NCBI GenBank assembly: GCA_003415625.1
Contig: PYIU01000004.1
Location: 2,914,001-2,978,000, forward strand
Source of the DNA: Aquanectria penicillioides
Lineage: Eukaryota; Ascomycota; Sordariomycetes; Hypocreales; Nectriaceae
Length of the DNA: 64,000 nt
Direction of reading: 5' to 3'
Of this stretch, positions 1-9,863 are shown piece after piece; position 1 is the stretch's first letter, and each line of letters starts with the position of its first letter. Position numbers and translations under genes: made by a program. The notes under the pieces were generated by a model. The model saw only the letters and a list, made by a program, of their open reading frames with translations, ran no database searches and had not been told where the DNA came from.

Positions 1-82
1 ACAAGCAACGTCGCATTCACTTCCCACGCGTTATTCAGCGCACCTTTCTCTACGGATAGCTAACCTGTCGCGCTCTCCATAG

Positions 83-367
83 GCATGCTTGAACGCCCCC
101 GAGCCTACTCCTGGTAACGAGAACGGCGTCGACGGCGGCGACCAGGTCGAGTCGCCTGAGGAGCCTGCTAACCAGCACCTCCCCCCTCAAGGCAGCCGAC
201 CCGGTATGCCCCAACAACCTCACATGCCGGGCAACTACATGCCTAACATGCCCATGGATCCCCAGCAGGCTCTGGCTTATCAGAGCTACGTGCAACGGAA
301 TCAGGGCTACGGCTCTGGTATGCCTCCCCAACCCGGCATGCCCCCCAGCAACCACCACCAATCGTGA
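83..367 (+). CDS. C-terminal exon of an unrecognised Pro/Gln/Met-rich protein (partial)
   Basis: The window opens inside a gene. A typical fungal 3' splice site (CTAAC branch-like sequence near 58-64 and a CATAG acceptor ending at 82) precedes an open frame that runs from 83 to a TGA at 365-367. The exon encodes about 94 residues of low complexity: an acidic start (GNENGVDGGDQVESPEEP), then Pro/Gln/Met-rich repeats such as GMPQQPHMP and GSGMPPQPGMPP, and a His/Ser tail. Such tails are common at the ends of fungal transcription and chromatin proteins, but no domain is visible and I do not recognise the family. The upstream part lies outside the window. The splice assignment is an inference from the local consensus and from the open frame. 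Confidence 0.6.
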   Translation, partial: ACLNAPEPTPGNENGVDGGDQVESPEEPANQHLPPQGSRPGMPQQPHMPGNYMPNMPMDPQQALAYQSYVQRNQGYGSGMPPQPGMPPSNHHQS

Positions 368-2978
368 AAAAAGGCACAAACCCAAAGACAGCCCTTGGGT
401 CTCTGATACCCGGCGCTCAATGCTCTCCTGAGACGCCGCCTCTTGACCTTGCGCGTCCCGATGGACATCGATGTAATTCGCGAGGTCCTGGTGATTTGGC
501 GTTGATTTGGTGTTGATTTGCCACTTGCATTTCCACTTGAATTTCTTGTCTTTTTTTTATCTTCCTTTTCGTCAGGTGCAGCAGGGCTTTTAGGCCGTAC
601 AAACTGGTTTGACGGGTCTTATAATAGTGGTTTGGCCAGCCCGCATTGTCGGGAAAAATCCCATAGTGTCTAGTCACCCTATCGATACTTTCTAGGCCGG
701 CCTTGTTGCCGTTGTCCGCAGGGAGCGACTCGGATTTGGCATTACGAGACTCAATTGTTTGGGGGCAAGCCTTGCGTGTTCTTTCCTTTCTCGCATTCGA
801 GGTCATTGACAAAGTGTATTCTCATTCTGGAGCATTCGCGCAAGGTCGCTGCTGGGCCTGGACAGGCGAACCTATTGGGTGGGATGTGCTGGAGGGTATG
901 CCTAGCCCGCGAATTTACCAAAGGGTTTTGTGGTGGGATGGGAACGGAGGCAAACGAGGGCATGAATATTACGGATGGGAACTTCGAAGTGGACTTGACG
1001 AATCTATCACGGGCCAAGAGACAACGGACTTTTTTCCTTGAACCCTCCACACCAGGATCGGATACCCGACCTCTTTCCTTCTCCTTTGCCACACCCTCCT
1101 CGTCGCTTGCTCTTCGCGCAAGCAGCAAATGCTGTCGAGTCTTTGTATGTCGCTGCAAGGAAGAAGACAAGGAGGAGGAGGGCGGAAATCGTGTATGATA
1201 ACAACTTCTTCATCTTTCATAGAAGAAATTTCCTTGACTCAACTTGCAACGTGTTTGTGTGTTTTTGATGTGATTAGTTGGCGAATGTTGAAACGCTGGT
1301 GTTTTGGTTTGAATGCGCGTCATGACTATGTCCTTCTCACGACAGGAGTTCTGCTTGGGGAGAGGGTCATGCGACGAAGATTCTGATCGAAACATCTACA
1401 AGTGACATTGCCTTCCCAATGAGGCAAGTAGCTTGGAGTTGTCAATGCATCGGAATCCTGGCCATGGTTCGCAGAAAAAGGAAAAGTCGGGGGCGCGAGC
1501 TTTTTTTGCATCGCGGGGTAGGGAGATCGCGTGGTGGCGGAGGGTTCCTGTCTCTTTTCTTACCGTATTTGGGACGCAGGGCGGCCGTGATTGGAAGGAG
1601 TTGACGTGAGGTAAGAGCTTTTCCTTTTTTGCGATTATTAAATCGGGGATCTGGGGGGCTGAAGGGGTAGAAAGGGAGAGGGGGGGGGGGTCTCCTTGTG
1701 CGATGGGGTTTTATTTTTATTTTTATTTTTTTTATGGGCTCTTGATGACGTGGATGGGCTCTGTTTGACGGAAGCGGTTTGGTGGTTTGGCACTGGACCT
1801 GAAGGGGAAGGGAGCGAGAGCCGTTTCCTTGTTTGGAGTGGGTTGGTGGGGTGGAAAGAACAGTGTTGGCCGTTGGACTAGATTGGATCAGATGATGTCA
1901 GGTGATGAAGGATGAAGAAGAGAGAAAGAGAGGGGTTTAAAAACGATCCGGGAGGGGGAATGTTTGCTGAATTGGCGGGGTTGCTTTTTGGATGAAGTTG
2001 GGGGAGGAAGTTTTTATAGTGTATGGGTTATGGTGAGAGTTGTGATGGGGCGGGTGGTGTTGAGGTGGAAAGTGTGGTAAGCGTGGGACGGACTCTAGAG
2101 GGTTTGGATTTGGTTGCGAAGCCTTGGGGGTTACAATAAGCGAATGATGCCATCATGTGAGGAAATCGCGGGCCGATTGAACGAGGGGTATTGCTTTTGT
2201 GAGCTGGAACCATGTGGTTGGTGAGTGGAAATTTCGTTGTTGTCTATCAATCGCTCGCTCGGCAGTCTAGCAGATAGGTTTTCAATTTTGAAGACGGGCG
2301 GCTCGTGGAACGGGACCAATGCAAATACGCTGGACAAGAGAAATGCTGCCTTTGAGCCTTGTTTGAACAGGCTGGCCAAAAACAAACTTAGAGACTCCTC
2401 ATGGTCTTAGGTTTTCGCACTACTTAGGCCCTCTGTGTTTCGGTTGAAACATCTTGTTGACCTTTGATAAACTATCGTGAACATAGCCTCGAGAGTATCG
2501 TCACGAGCGGCTCTGCTTATTAAGACGTCCCGGTTTTCAGGCCTTTTGCACCACTTATGGGGGCTTGGGGCGCAAGCTTAGTCCATTTGAGGCGTAACGC
2601 GCTATGGTTGTGAGCAGGTTTGAGAAGGTTTTCTCCCCTCTAGGTTGGGGGGCCATGTACCTGTACCTGAGGTACCTGACAACGCCGAGAGATCTGGCAC
2701 TCTTTTGAGGCACGCCATCAACTCCAAAGAGCTGCTTCGCATTGATTGCACACTATAGGGATCTGTATCCAATATCATTTGTCTCGGATGACCATAGCAC
2801 CCTTCCACCTGGAATTCCACAGCGCCCGAGCAAATCTCCGAGGTTCCCTGAACCGTGAAAAAAAAAAAAATTTAAACAAAACAAAACAACCCTTGACGCC
2901 TGTGCAAACCCGTTGTATCTAGGTATGCTGTAAACGATGCTGTAGGAAGGAAGTCGGCGGGACTCGTCATCGCTCGAT
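368..2978. other. Intergenic: 3' flank of the first gene, no convincing gene
   Basis: No reading frame here resembles a protein. Short open frames overlap on both strands and are low-complexity shadows. The stretch holds poly-T, poly-G and poly-A runs (around 550, 1680-1691 and 2857-2869) and a TACC-rich motif near 2654-2675. It should contain the 3' UTR of the first gene on the + strand and that of the copper transporter gene on the - strand. Confidence 0.5.
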
Positions 2979-3654
2979 CTAATGCTCCGCGCCCTGCGTG
3001 TAGCGGCCGACGGCCAGGGTGCCAATGAAGACACCAGCGAGCACTGACATGAAGTAGCCTACATTCATGGTCATGACAGCCAACATGCTATGCCACAGGT
3101 TAGCGCTTCTTTGCTGAAGATGGGGCGAATGCTGTCAATGGATCGTAAACTTACATGAGGTATCCGATGCCAACGATGACAGTGTCGAGGACAGCGCGGA
3201 GAGGATCAACGCTGAACCGCCAGGGTCGCGTAACGTTGCGCTTCCGCTCTACAACCACGACCGACTCTTCGACACCGTTGGCCGACAAGGTCATCTGGCT
3301 GGCGTTGGGGTCGACGGAGATCTTCTCGGCGAGGGGGATTTTGCCATTGGCGGCGATATACCGGCGCTTAGCCTCCTGGTCCAGCCAGCGGGCCTCTTGC
3401 ACGGCCTTCAAGGCGATGAGCAGCCGGCCGATGATGGTGAGGATGACGAGGAAGATGCAGGTGCCGGCATAAGCGCCTGCGCTCCCGGGGGTCCAGGCGG
3501 ACGAATACAGAGGAGTTGCGGTCTCTGTCTGGAATACCATGGCCATGATGGTGGTCATGGAGCTGGAGCTGGAACTGGAGCCCGAATCGGTGGACGAAGA
3601 GGACCCGGAATCCATGTCCGTGTGGGACGAGTCGTGGCGGGGGAAGAAGTTCAT
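2979..3654 (-). CDS. Ctr-family copper transporter
   Basis: Predicted to import or mobilise Cu(I) across the plasma or vacuolar membrane as a trimer. Two exons, 3654-3155 and 3087-2979, joined over a 67-nt GT-AG intron, give 202 residues, the usual Ctr size. The N-terminus is Ser/Met-rich with a MTTIMAM segment. The first membrane segment follows (about residues 60-85, AYAGTCIFLVILTIIG), then a charged loop. The last two segments carry the diagnostic Ctr motifs: MxxxM read as MLAVM, and GxxxG read as GVFIG, in the block GYLIMLAVMTMNVGYF. The start is placed at the first Met before the Ser/Met region. Continuing upstream in frame would only add translated CTCCAG-repeat leader. The C-terminus is short and ends in His, without a Cys cluster. 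Plasma membrane versus vacuolar (Ctr2-like) location cannot be settled from sequence. Confidence 0.9.
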
Positions 3655-6021
3655 TTTGAAGATTTGTAGCTGCGGGGCTGCGACGAGCAGGTGAAGCTGG
3701 AGCTGGAGCTGGAGCTGGAGGTGACAAGCTTGTGCTTTCTTCCTGTTGAATGCAGAGTTGAAGGTCGGAAATGTAGTCGGGCTGCCCGAAAAGGGTCTTT
3801 GCCAAAAAGGTGGGTTCGTTTCTTTGAGTTTGCAGGAGCACAAACTAGAATCTCGCCAACACCTCCTCAGAAGGGTCGTAAGGGAAACTCTAACACTGTA
3901 ATTTGACGGTCACACCGCGGCTAGATGGGGGCAGCGACGGAGTCTGATTGGGGAAAAAAAGACAAAAAATAAAAGACAAGGAGCACAGGCAAGAAAGCAA
4001 GAGCACTTTGACCCCAGTGGCACCGCCCGGTTGCTGAATCTTGGATGTTTGTGGAAGAGTGAAGTTTTGTGATGCCGATGAGACGAGCGCTGGGCGGCCC
4101 TGGGGGAGGCTCGGCCTTTTAGTTACATCCAAAGAAACCGCGCCCAACGCAGTTCGATGGGATGCTCACGCACGGCAGTCGCCATCCGCGCAAAGATGCT
4201 CAGGCTAGCGCTCGTTTGGCAGGAGATCCGCCTTTGCTGCGCAAATAAATGTCGTTGCTTTGTCGCATTGCGGCATCAGAAGCCGAGTGTTGCGGGAGTG
4301 TCCCAGTCCGGCTTGGCCAAAATGCTTTGGCGGCGTGGGGTACCGGTACATACGCGAGGTACCTACGAGCACCTTCCCGGCGCCTTGCCGGCACCTTCCT
4401 GGCACCTTCCCAGCAACCTTGCCAACCACACACAGTCGCACCGAGGCATGGATCGACACTCCAACTTTGCTTCAACCTCATCGCTCCTCGACCCAATCGC
4501 CGCCGAATTTCGTATTTTCAAGAAGCCGACGCAGAAATGGGTCGCATCTGTGTCTCACCTGTTTTCTTGGCCCTGTGTCACGATTCAGTCTCCAAACGCG
4601 CCACCTCTTGGCTTTGACATTTGAACATCGCATTCACTACTTATTGTGGAAAGCTGGCCATCGAGTACGCAACGCTGACGAACACATCACTCTCCATTGC
4701 AACCTGATTCACAAGATTTTCTCCCTCTCCCATTGTCCAGTGATCTTGCATGCGGATCGAGTCTATCCGTATTCCCAAACGTGCTCACTGACCCTGCCAT
4801 GTGGTCCTTGCGTGACACTTCAGGTCATGTCTCAAGCGTCACAAGAACTTTCTCATCGCCGCACGGCATGACACGGCACAGGTGCGTCACAAATCTTACA
4901 TGAATGCAAGGAGACGCCAATATATATAGTAATAATAAGGATCGAGAGAGTCTTGAGAGAGAGCTAAACCTATGCTGAGTCAAAACGAGAGAAATCTTAG
5001 TCATCGTTAGCCTAGCACCACCCTGTAGCGAATGACTTTTTGAGCCTATTTCAACTAGTCCAAAGTCATCAATGATAGGAAATAGGCTCATTTAAGAGAC
5101 CCGATGATAATGCTTAAGCGAGGACCTTTGCGTCATCTCACACTTTTGCACCGAAGCAGACTGCAATGAGTGACTGGAATTAATTGCTACTGCGGTGTAG
5201 GTCCAACACGGCATGCATGCCCTTTCAGAGTCCTGGAAGTGAACATATTGTATTACATTCAATAGAACTCCAGAATAGCAACCGGTCCGACCAACAGACA
5301 GTATCCTATTGTTGGCATCAAGCAAGCCATCGTGAAGCGTGGCGGAAATCCTATGATGCTGACACGTAGCTACTAAAAGTCACGATATTCGGTTCACAGA
5401 GTCTTGCGTCGCACGTATCACGCCTCTAGGACTGTACCTGGTCTGATTGAAATAAGTGCCTCGTTACTCCTGCGCCGTTTAATAGCTCGGTACGCTCGAG
5501 CTCCCTGGCGGCCCATGAGCCATGCTTGCAAGGACCCTCATCCGACCATGAAGCTGCCCTCTCGGGTGTACTAGGGTTTTATCTTTTATCTTGAGAGAGG
5601 TTCTGAGTTTCGTTTCCCATATCCTGCTTGATACGCCTGATTCAGATGCCCCTTCGCAGCACGAAAAGATGCCCGAAGGATTGTAGCTTAGCAACATCCT
5701 CTTTCCAAACGATTGCATTTGGTTCCTTTGATCCATTGCAACTCTTTCATGGTGCATCGCCATGTAAAAATAGCAACCATGACAACTCATCTACAAGAGA
5801 CAAAGCATTGAGAATGCGCAAAATGCGTCTTGTAAGAACAGAGGGCAGCTGTCATTTTGACAGAATATTGTATTTAAGTGATCAGACAGCCATATAGTCA
5901 ACTCTGGAAGACAAGCACAACAAAGTAGCCAATAAACTCATTACAAATACAGATCCGACAGCCCTCAATCTTCATCTATCAGTGTTTCCTAACTCTTAAA
6001 AAGACCGCAAATCTTTTCAAA
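3655..6021. other. Intergenic: copper-transporter leader and AT-richer flank, no gene supported
   Basis: The part next to the copper transporter start contains an imperfect CTCCAG hexamer repeat (about 3693-3722, in the - strand leader). Around 4370-4430 there is an imperfect repetition of a GGCACCTTCC-like unit. From about 4.9 kb the DNA becomes AT-richer. Open frames of up to about 200 codons near 4260-4871 overlap each other in several frames and show no protein character. Confidence 0.5.
5871..5878 (+). promoter_or_regulatory. Possible TATA element of the secreted-protein gene
   Basis: TATTTAAG lies about 150 bases before the ATG at 6022. It is followed by a CT-rich leader (CTCAATCTTCATC and CTTTTCAAA just before the ATG), the arrangement usual for highly expressed fungal secreted-protein genes. 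Assigned by position and motif only. Confidence 0.35.
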
Positions 6022-6461
6022 ATGCAAATTCCTTCCCTTCTGATCACCATCATCCCATTCGCCAGCGTTGCCCTCGCTGGCTGTTACACACACAGGCGGC
6101 GATCAATGACAAGGATATCAGCAACCGACCCTCAACGCGCTGCGGGATCAACTGTGAAAGTCAGACAAGCTCTCGGGCAGTTTTGCGTAAGGCCAGACCA
6201 AGTCTGCTTGCCTCGTCCTTGGCGGCTGGATTCACTCCAACTTTGCTGTTACGCACATGGGCGGTGTCGCAGACTTGTCTGACGAGGACTGCTACTTTTT
6301 ACTTTGACCGCGAGGTGTCTGCCTGCGACAGGGGAGGAAGCCGCGAGTATGAGAATTGGGTTTTCAGGTGGGTTTATATCCCTGCCCACGGGTATCATTG
6401 GAATCGGTATCCGTGTACTAACTGGAGAAAAAGCGCCGATCCCAACGGTGGTCCTTGCTAA
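6022..6461 (+). pseudogene. Broken gene for a small secreted cysteine-rich protein
   Basis: The ATG at 6022 opens a clear signal peptide (hydrophobic core about residues 5-18, cleavage expected after ALA, before GC). Downstream, protein-like sequence is spread over different frames. A middle segment (about 6128-6300) in one frame contains LNALRDQL, KSDKLSGSFA, TKSAC and LSDEDCYF, interrupted by an in-frame TGA (6155-6157) and TAA (6188-6190). The C-terminal part (about 6285-6461) is in another frame and includes SACDRGGS and ENWVF, ending DPNGGPC. A 66-nt intron (6368-6433) with a perfect TACTAAC branch site is predicted between these last blocks. This layout (signal peptide, about 100 residues, several Cys, DPNxGxC end) resembles a class of small secreted proteins of ascomycetes with unknown function. 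Alternatively, a GTAAGG-to-CAG intron at 6187-6266 gives an intact but less convincing 119-residue reading. I prefer the decayed-gene reading. No restored protein is given. Confidence 0.55.
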
Positions 6462-7612
6462 GATTATGAGGAGGAGACTCGCCTGGGATTTATGTTTGGC
6501 CTTGGAGGGCCAACCAGGTGGCTCAAAACATTGAGTCCCGAGAGCCTTGGTGTCGAGTTCATGGTGTTGTTGAATGGTAACGCTACACATGGAGTCGTCG
6601 TCACACCAGGAGCAAGTAACAAATATAGAAATGCATTTACCCTTGTTTCGTATAAACAAATCATCTGATTTCGATGTCACCTTTAATTACATTTCATACT
6701 TTTCTGCTTTTAATATGAGGCTCAGTATGCCGGTTGAGAACAATACAAAAAGTAGGGTAAATTCCATCATTGCCCGAATTATACCAAGCAAGGAACTCCG
6801 ATATCATAAACCCATAAGCACCTTTGGTCTACCCATAACCTACAACTCTGTTTCCAATTCCCATCGGCCAATTAAGAAGGTGCAGATGTATATTTGGTGC
6901 AGCCAATGCCAAGCCAAATAGCCACTTTGTTTTGTGTTGGGCAAGATTGGCATCGTTGGACCGGTTAAATCATCGACAAAGCAACAGCAGTTTAAGAACA
7001 GCTAAAACTGGTTGAATTTTTGATATTCTACTCACATTGATCACCAATGATTAATACGCATTCCAAATGTCTCCAGCAACCCAATGATCATGTCGGCACG
7101 CACCGTCACTTGTGACGGCTTCCTGCGCACGCTAGACACATCGAAAGATTGAATCCAACAAACCCATTGAGCCCGAGAGTCAAGTCATCCTATCGCCATG
7201 CACAGTCATTCTTGTGTCCGAAGGAAATACACAAACACCATAAGACCGACCGTCTGAGAATAGTGAAATCCGGAACACCCAAAACCAATTATACACACTG
7301 AAGTTATTTGACTATCGAACATCGCGTTACGCTACCATGTGCCTATTTCCAGCCAGCCCCCTCCTTTCCAAAGATGCCATTCGTTAGAGCTCTTAAAACG
7401 TAAAATAAAATGACCAAAACAAAAAAAAATAACTATGATATCGAACCATGAATCCATCAAAAAGTTAATATGTACCGTACTAATCACGAACTGGGGGGGG
7501 AGCCACGGCCTCTCGCCTAGCAAAGCATAAAAGGTCTCATGCCTCGTGCTGTTGCCTGGCCCTGCTTTTACCAAAATCTCCTCGACGTTTCTCTCGTTTT
7601 CCTGCAATCAAG
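6462..7612. other. Intergenic, AT-richer, no gene seen
   Basis: AT-richer sequence with only short open frames and no recognisable protein. It would hold the 3' ends of the broken secreted-protein gene (+) and the F-box gene (-). Confidence 0.5.
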
Positions 7613-9291
7613 TTACCAATATGAACATCTGAACCGAGCTAGCTCGCGGGGTTTCATAACTGCGGCCCAAAAGTCGACGTGCTTCTCGACAAACTCGTCT
7701 CCGTGCCGCTCTTGTCCAATACTTCCGAGGACATTCCTCAGATGAGCGCTGGGGGGCCAATCTTTGACGTCCCAAAGCACCCTTCGCATGTCGCCATCCT
7801 CACAGTATGCGGGGTCCAGTTGGAACTGCTGGGGAACTTCTCGCCAGGAGCAGCATACCAAACCCCCCAAGGTGAGCGAGTGGGCATCTGCCGTGCCAGG
7901 CCGATTTCTAGAGAGACATGGATCATAGTCATAAGCGAGGCAACTTTCAAGCATGGCATCTGTGAGCAAGCGCGCCCAAAGGCTTCAATGAGGGGTTCGA
8001 TCGTTTCTTCATCGGGCACCCAGCGAAACAAGCACATAGTTGCACCTGAGAGTCTTTGATTCTCGGAGTCAGAATATCGCTGCGCCGCGGCAACGTCTTC
8101 CTCTTCACTATACCCGTATCCGGGCGGCAACAGCGTGGCCGACCGGGCCGCAAGTGGTGGTTCGACGGCGTCGCCGGGCCTGCGCGCTCGGAAATACCAC
8201 CCTCCCGACGGCGTCGTCATGGTAAACTGGACATCGAGGCGTTCCAGCCTTTGCCAGAACGGTTCTGCCAGGCTCGGACCTGGCCCCGGCCAAAGAAGAG
8301 ACTGATCTAAGCATCCTGTAACTGTGAGGCTTTTAAGGCTTCTGAGCTCAGCCGTGGCATCGCGGATTGCGCGGCCAAGAGGATCCGATGCTTCGCCTGC
8401 AATGGTCAAATCGGACGGAATCCAAGCATGGTTCCAAAGCAAATCCTGGCTCATGCAGACGTGGAGCGTCTGCAGCGCGGCCGCAGTTGGCAGCACGTCT
8501 CGGACAACCTCGGCTAGCTGATATCGGCCCTCACGGCGCAATGCCGGATAGCGCTGTTCGGTATCAACCATGAACCAATTCCCGTTGCGCAAATTCGGCA
8601 ACTTGGCGGCGATATCCACCGCCGTGCGATGTGCAAGCGTTCTTTTCATGACATTTGTGTTGAACGCGCTGATGGCTGGCACCTGGGGTAGCTCGTTGGG
8701 ATCCAGCAGCTGGATATAGGAATATTGGAAACGACGGTCTTGCAAGTCACGGCAGCGGGCCTCCTCATCGTTCCCAAGCTGCACGGCCTCAAGCCTTTCA
8801 ATGCGCCGGGGTGCACCACGACAATCGTTGTCAAAGTCATCTGTGGGGGAGTACACGGCCTCGACATCGAGCTGAATTGAGTATCCGGTATCCGAACCAG
8901 ATCTCCCATCATCCCAGGATTTGAGGATGCGGAACAATCCCTTCACTGCATTGGTGAAGGCCCTGTCATTGACTTCTCGATCTGCCTCTCGCTCAAAGCG
9001 ACTTCGAGCCTCAGCATCGTAGCCAGGGAGGATGATGACAAAGCGGATGCCGTTGACAAAACGGCGACGGCTTCCAGTGACAATTTTTCCAAACCTATCA
9101 AGCTCGGTGCTCCTCAGACGAAGCTTTCGGAAGGTTTGCCTTTCGATGGCCTGCTGCCATGGGCGTGAGATGGTGGCAAGAGAAGGCCGTTCGACTGCCA
9201 GCGGGGACGAGAGGACATATCTCGGATTCTCGTCTGAATCTGCAAAGTAAGCACCGATTTCGTTGTATATTTCTTGCGGGAGGCGATCCAT
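7613..9291 (-). CDS. F-box-like protein, one frame break
   Basis: Starts at the ATG ending at 9291 with MDRLPQEIYNEIGAYF, an F-box-like N-terminus (LPxEIxxxI), followed by the usual RPSLATISRPWQQAIERQTF stretch. The remainder has leucine-rich and WYAAPG elements seen in a large, divergent family of fungal F-box proteins. Family members are presumed to recruit substrates to an SCF ubiquitin ligase through Skp1; the substrate is unknown. The first frame runs to 7738, but from about 7830 the family-like sequence continues in another frame (RRVLWDVKDWPP, then a terminal FVEKHVDFW block) to a stop at 7613. Adding one base in the GGGG run at 7831-7834 (CCCC on the coding strand) joins both parts into about 559 residues. 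No intron of plausible length fits the junction. It is therefore either a sequence error or a recent frameshift. No introns were found. Confidence 0.75.
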
Positions 9292-9843
9292 GATTCAAGA
9301 ATTGGTTCTTGAAGATTCACTAGCAACCCCGCTCTTGTGAACGACGAAGCAACAACCATGATGCACCCATCGGCTCATATAGATTGTTGTAAGAGGCCGA
9401 CTGCTCGGCCTTTGCGGGGACCGAGCCACGTGACGGCGGAGGTCGAAATCCATGCTGCTTGCGATGCTTGCAGTTTCGGCTCGGAAAGAGGAGCGGCAAT
9501 TCCGTCCTTGAGCCGGCCCGGGAGGCCATTTTTCTGTCGTGATGTCGTGTCTGAGGTGCAAGGCGATGTTGTTGCTTTTGTTCCAGTGCTCCACGGTCCG
9601 CGGAGAACGTTGCGGAGCAATTTTGGGTACATGCCGCGGTTGACGTCGAGTACTCCATAAGGATACCCAGTCGCATCACATGCTGGTTACTATTTCGCGC
9701 CGCCTAAAACGGCGCTTCTTCTATCCGCCAAGGAAATGACTTCGAGCACAGGTTCCGCTTGGGTAATTCAAAAAGGTGCTGTCATGTTAGGATTTCCCTT
9801 TCACTCCTTCTGACCAAGTACCGCAGCGCGATAGTGGAATGGC

Positions 9844-9863
9844 ATCTCATGAGCTCATGAGAT
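9844..9863. repeat. Perfect 20-bp palindrome
   Basis: ATCTCATGAGCTCATGAGAT is its own reverse complement over all 20 bases. It lies about 550 bases upstream of the F-box gene start, in otherwise empty sequence. It could be a dimeric regulator site or chance. Confidence 0.7.

Noticed and set aside
4260..4871. 203-codon + strand open frame
   Set aside because: Three overlapping frames on the same strand and two opposite are open across the same repeat-like CACCTTCC sequence. There is no protein character.
6141..6160. Cys-Gly-Ile-Asn-Cys reading hinting at a killer-toxin-like fold
   Set aside because: The flanking sequence in that frame does not continue as such a family. A different frame over the same bases gives a better match to ordinary small secreted proteins.
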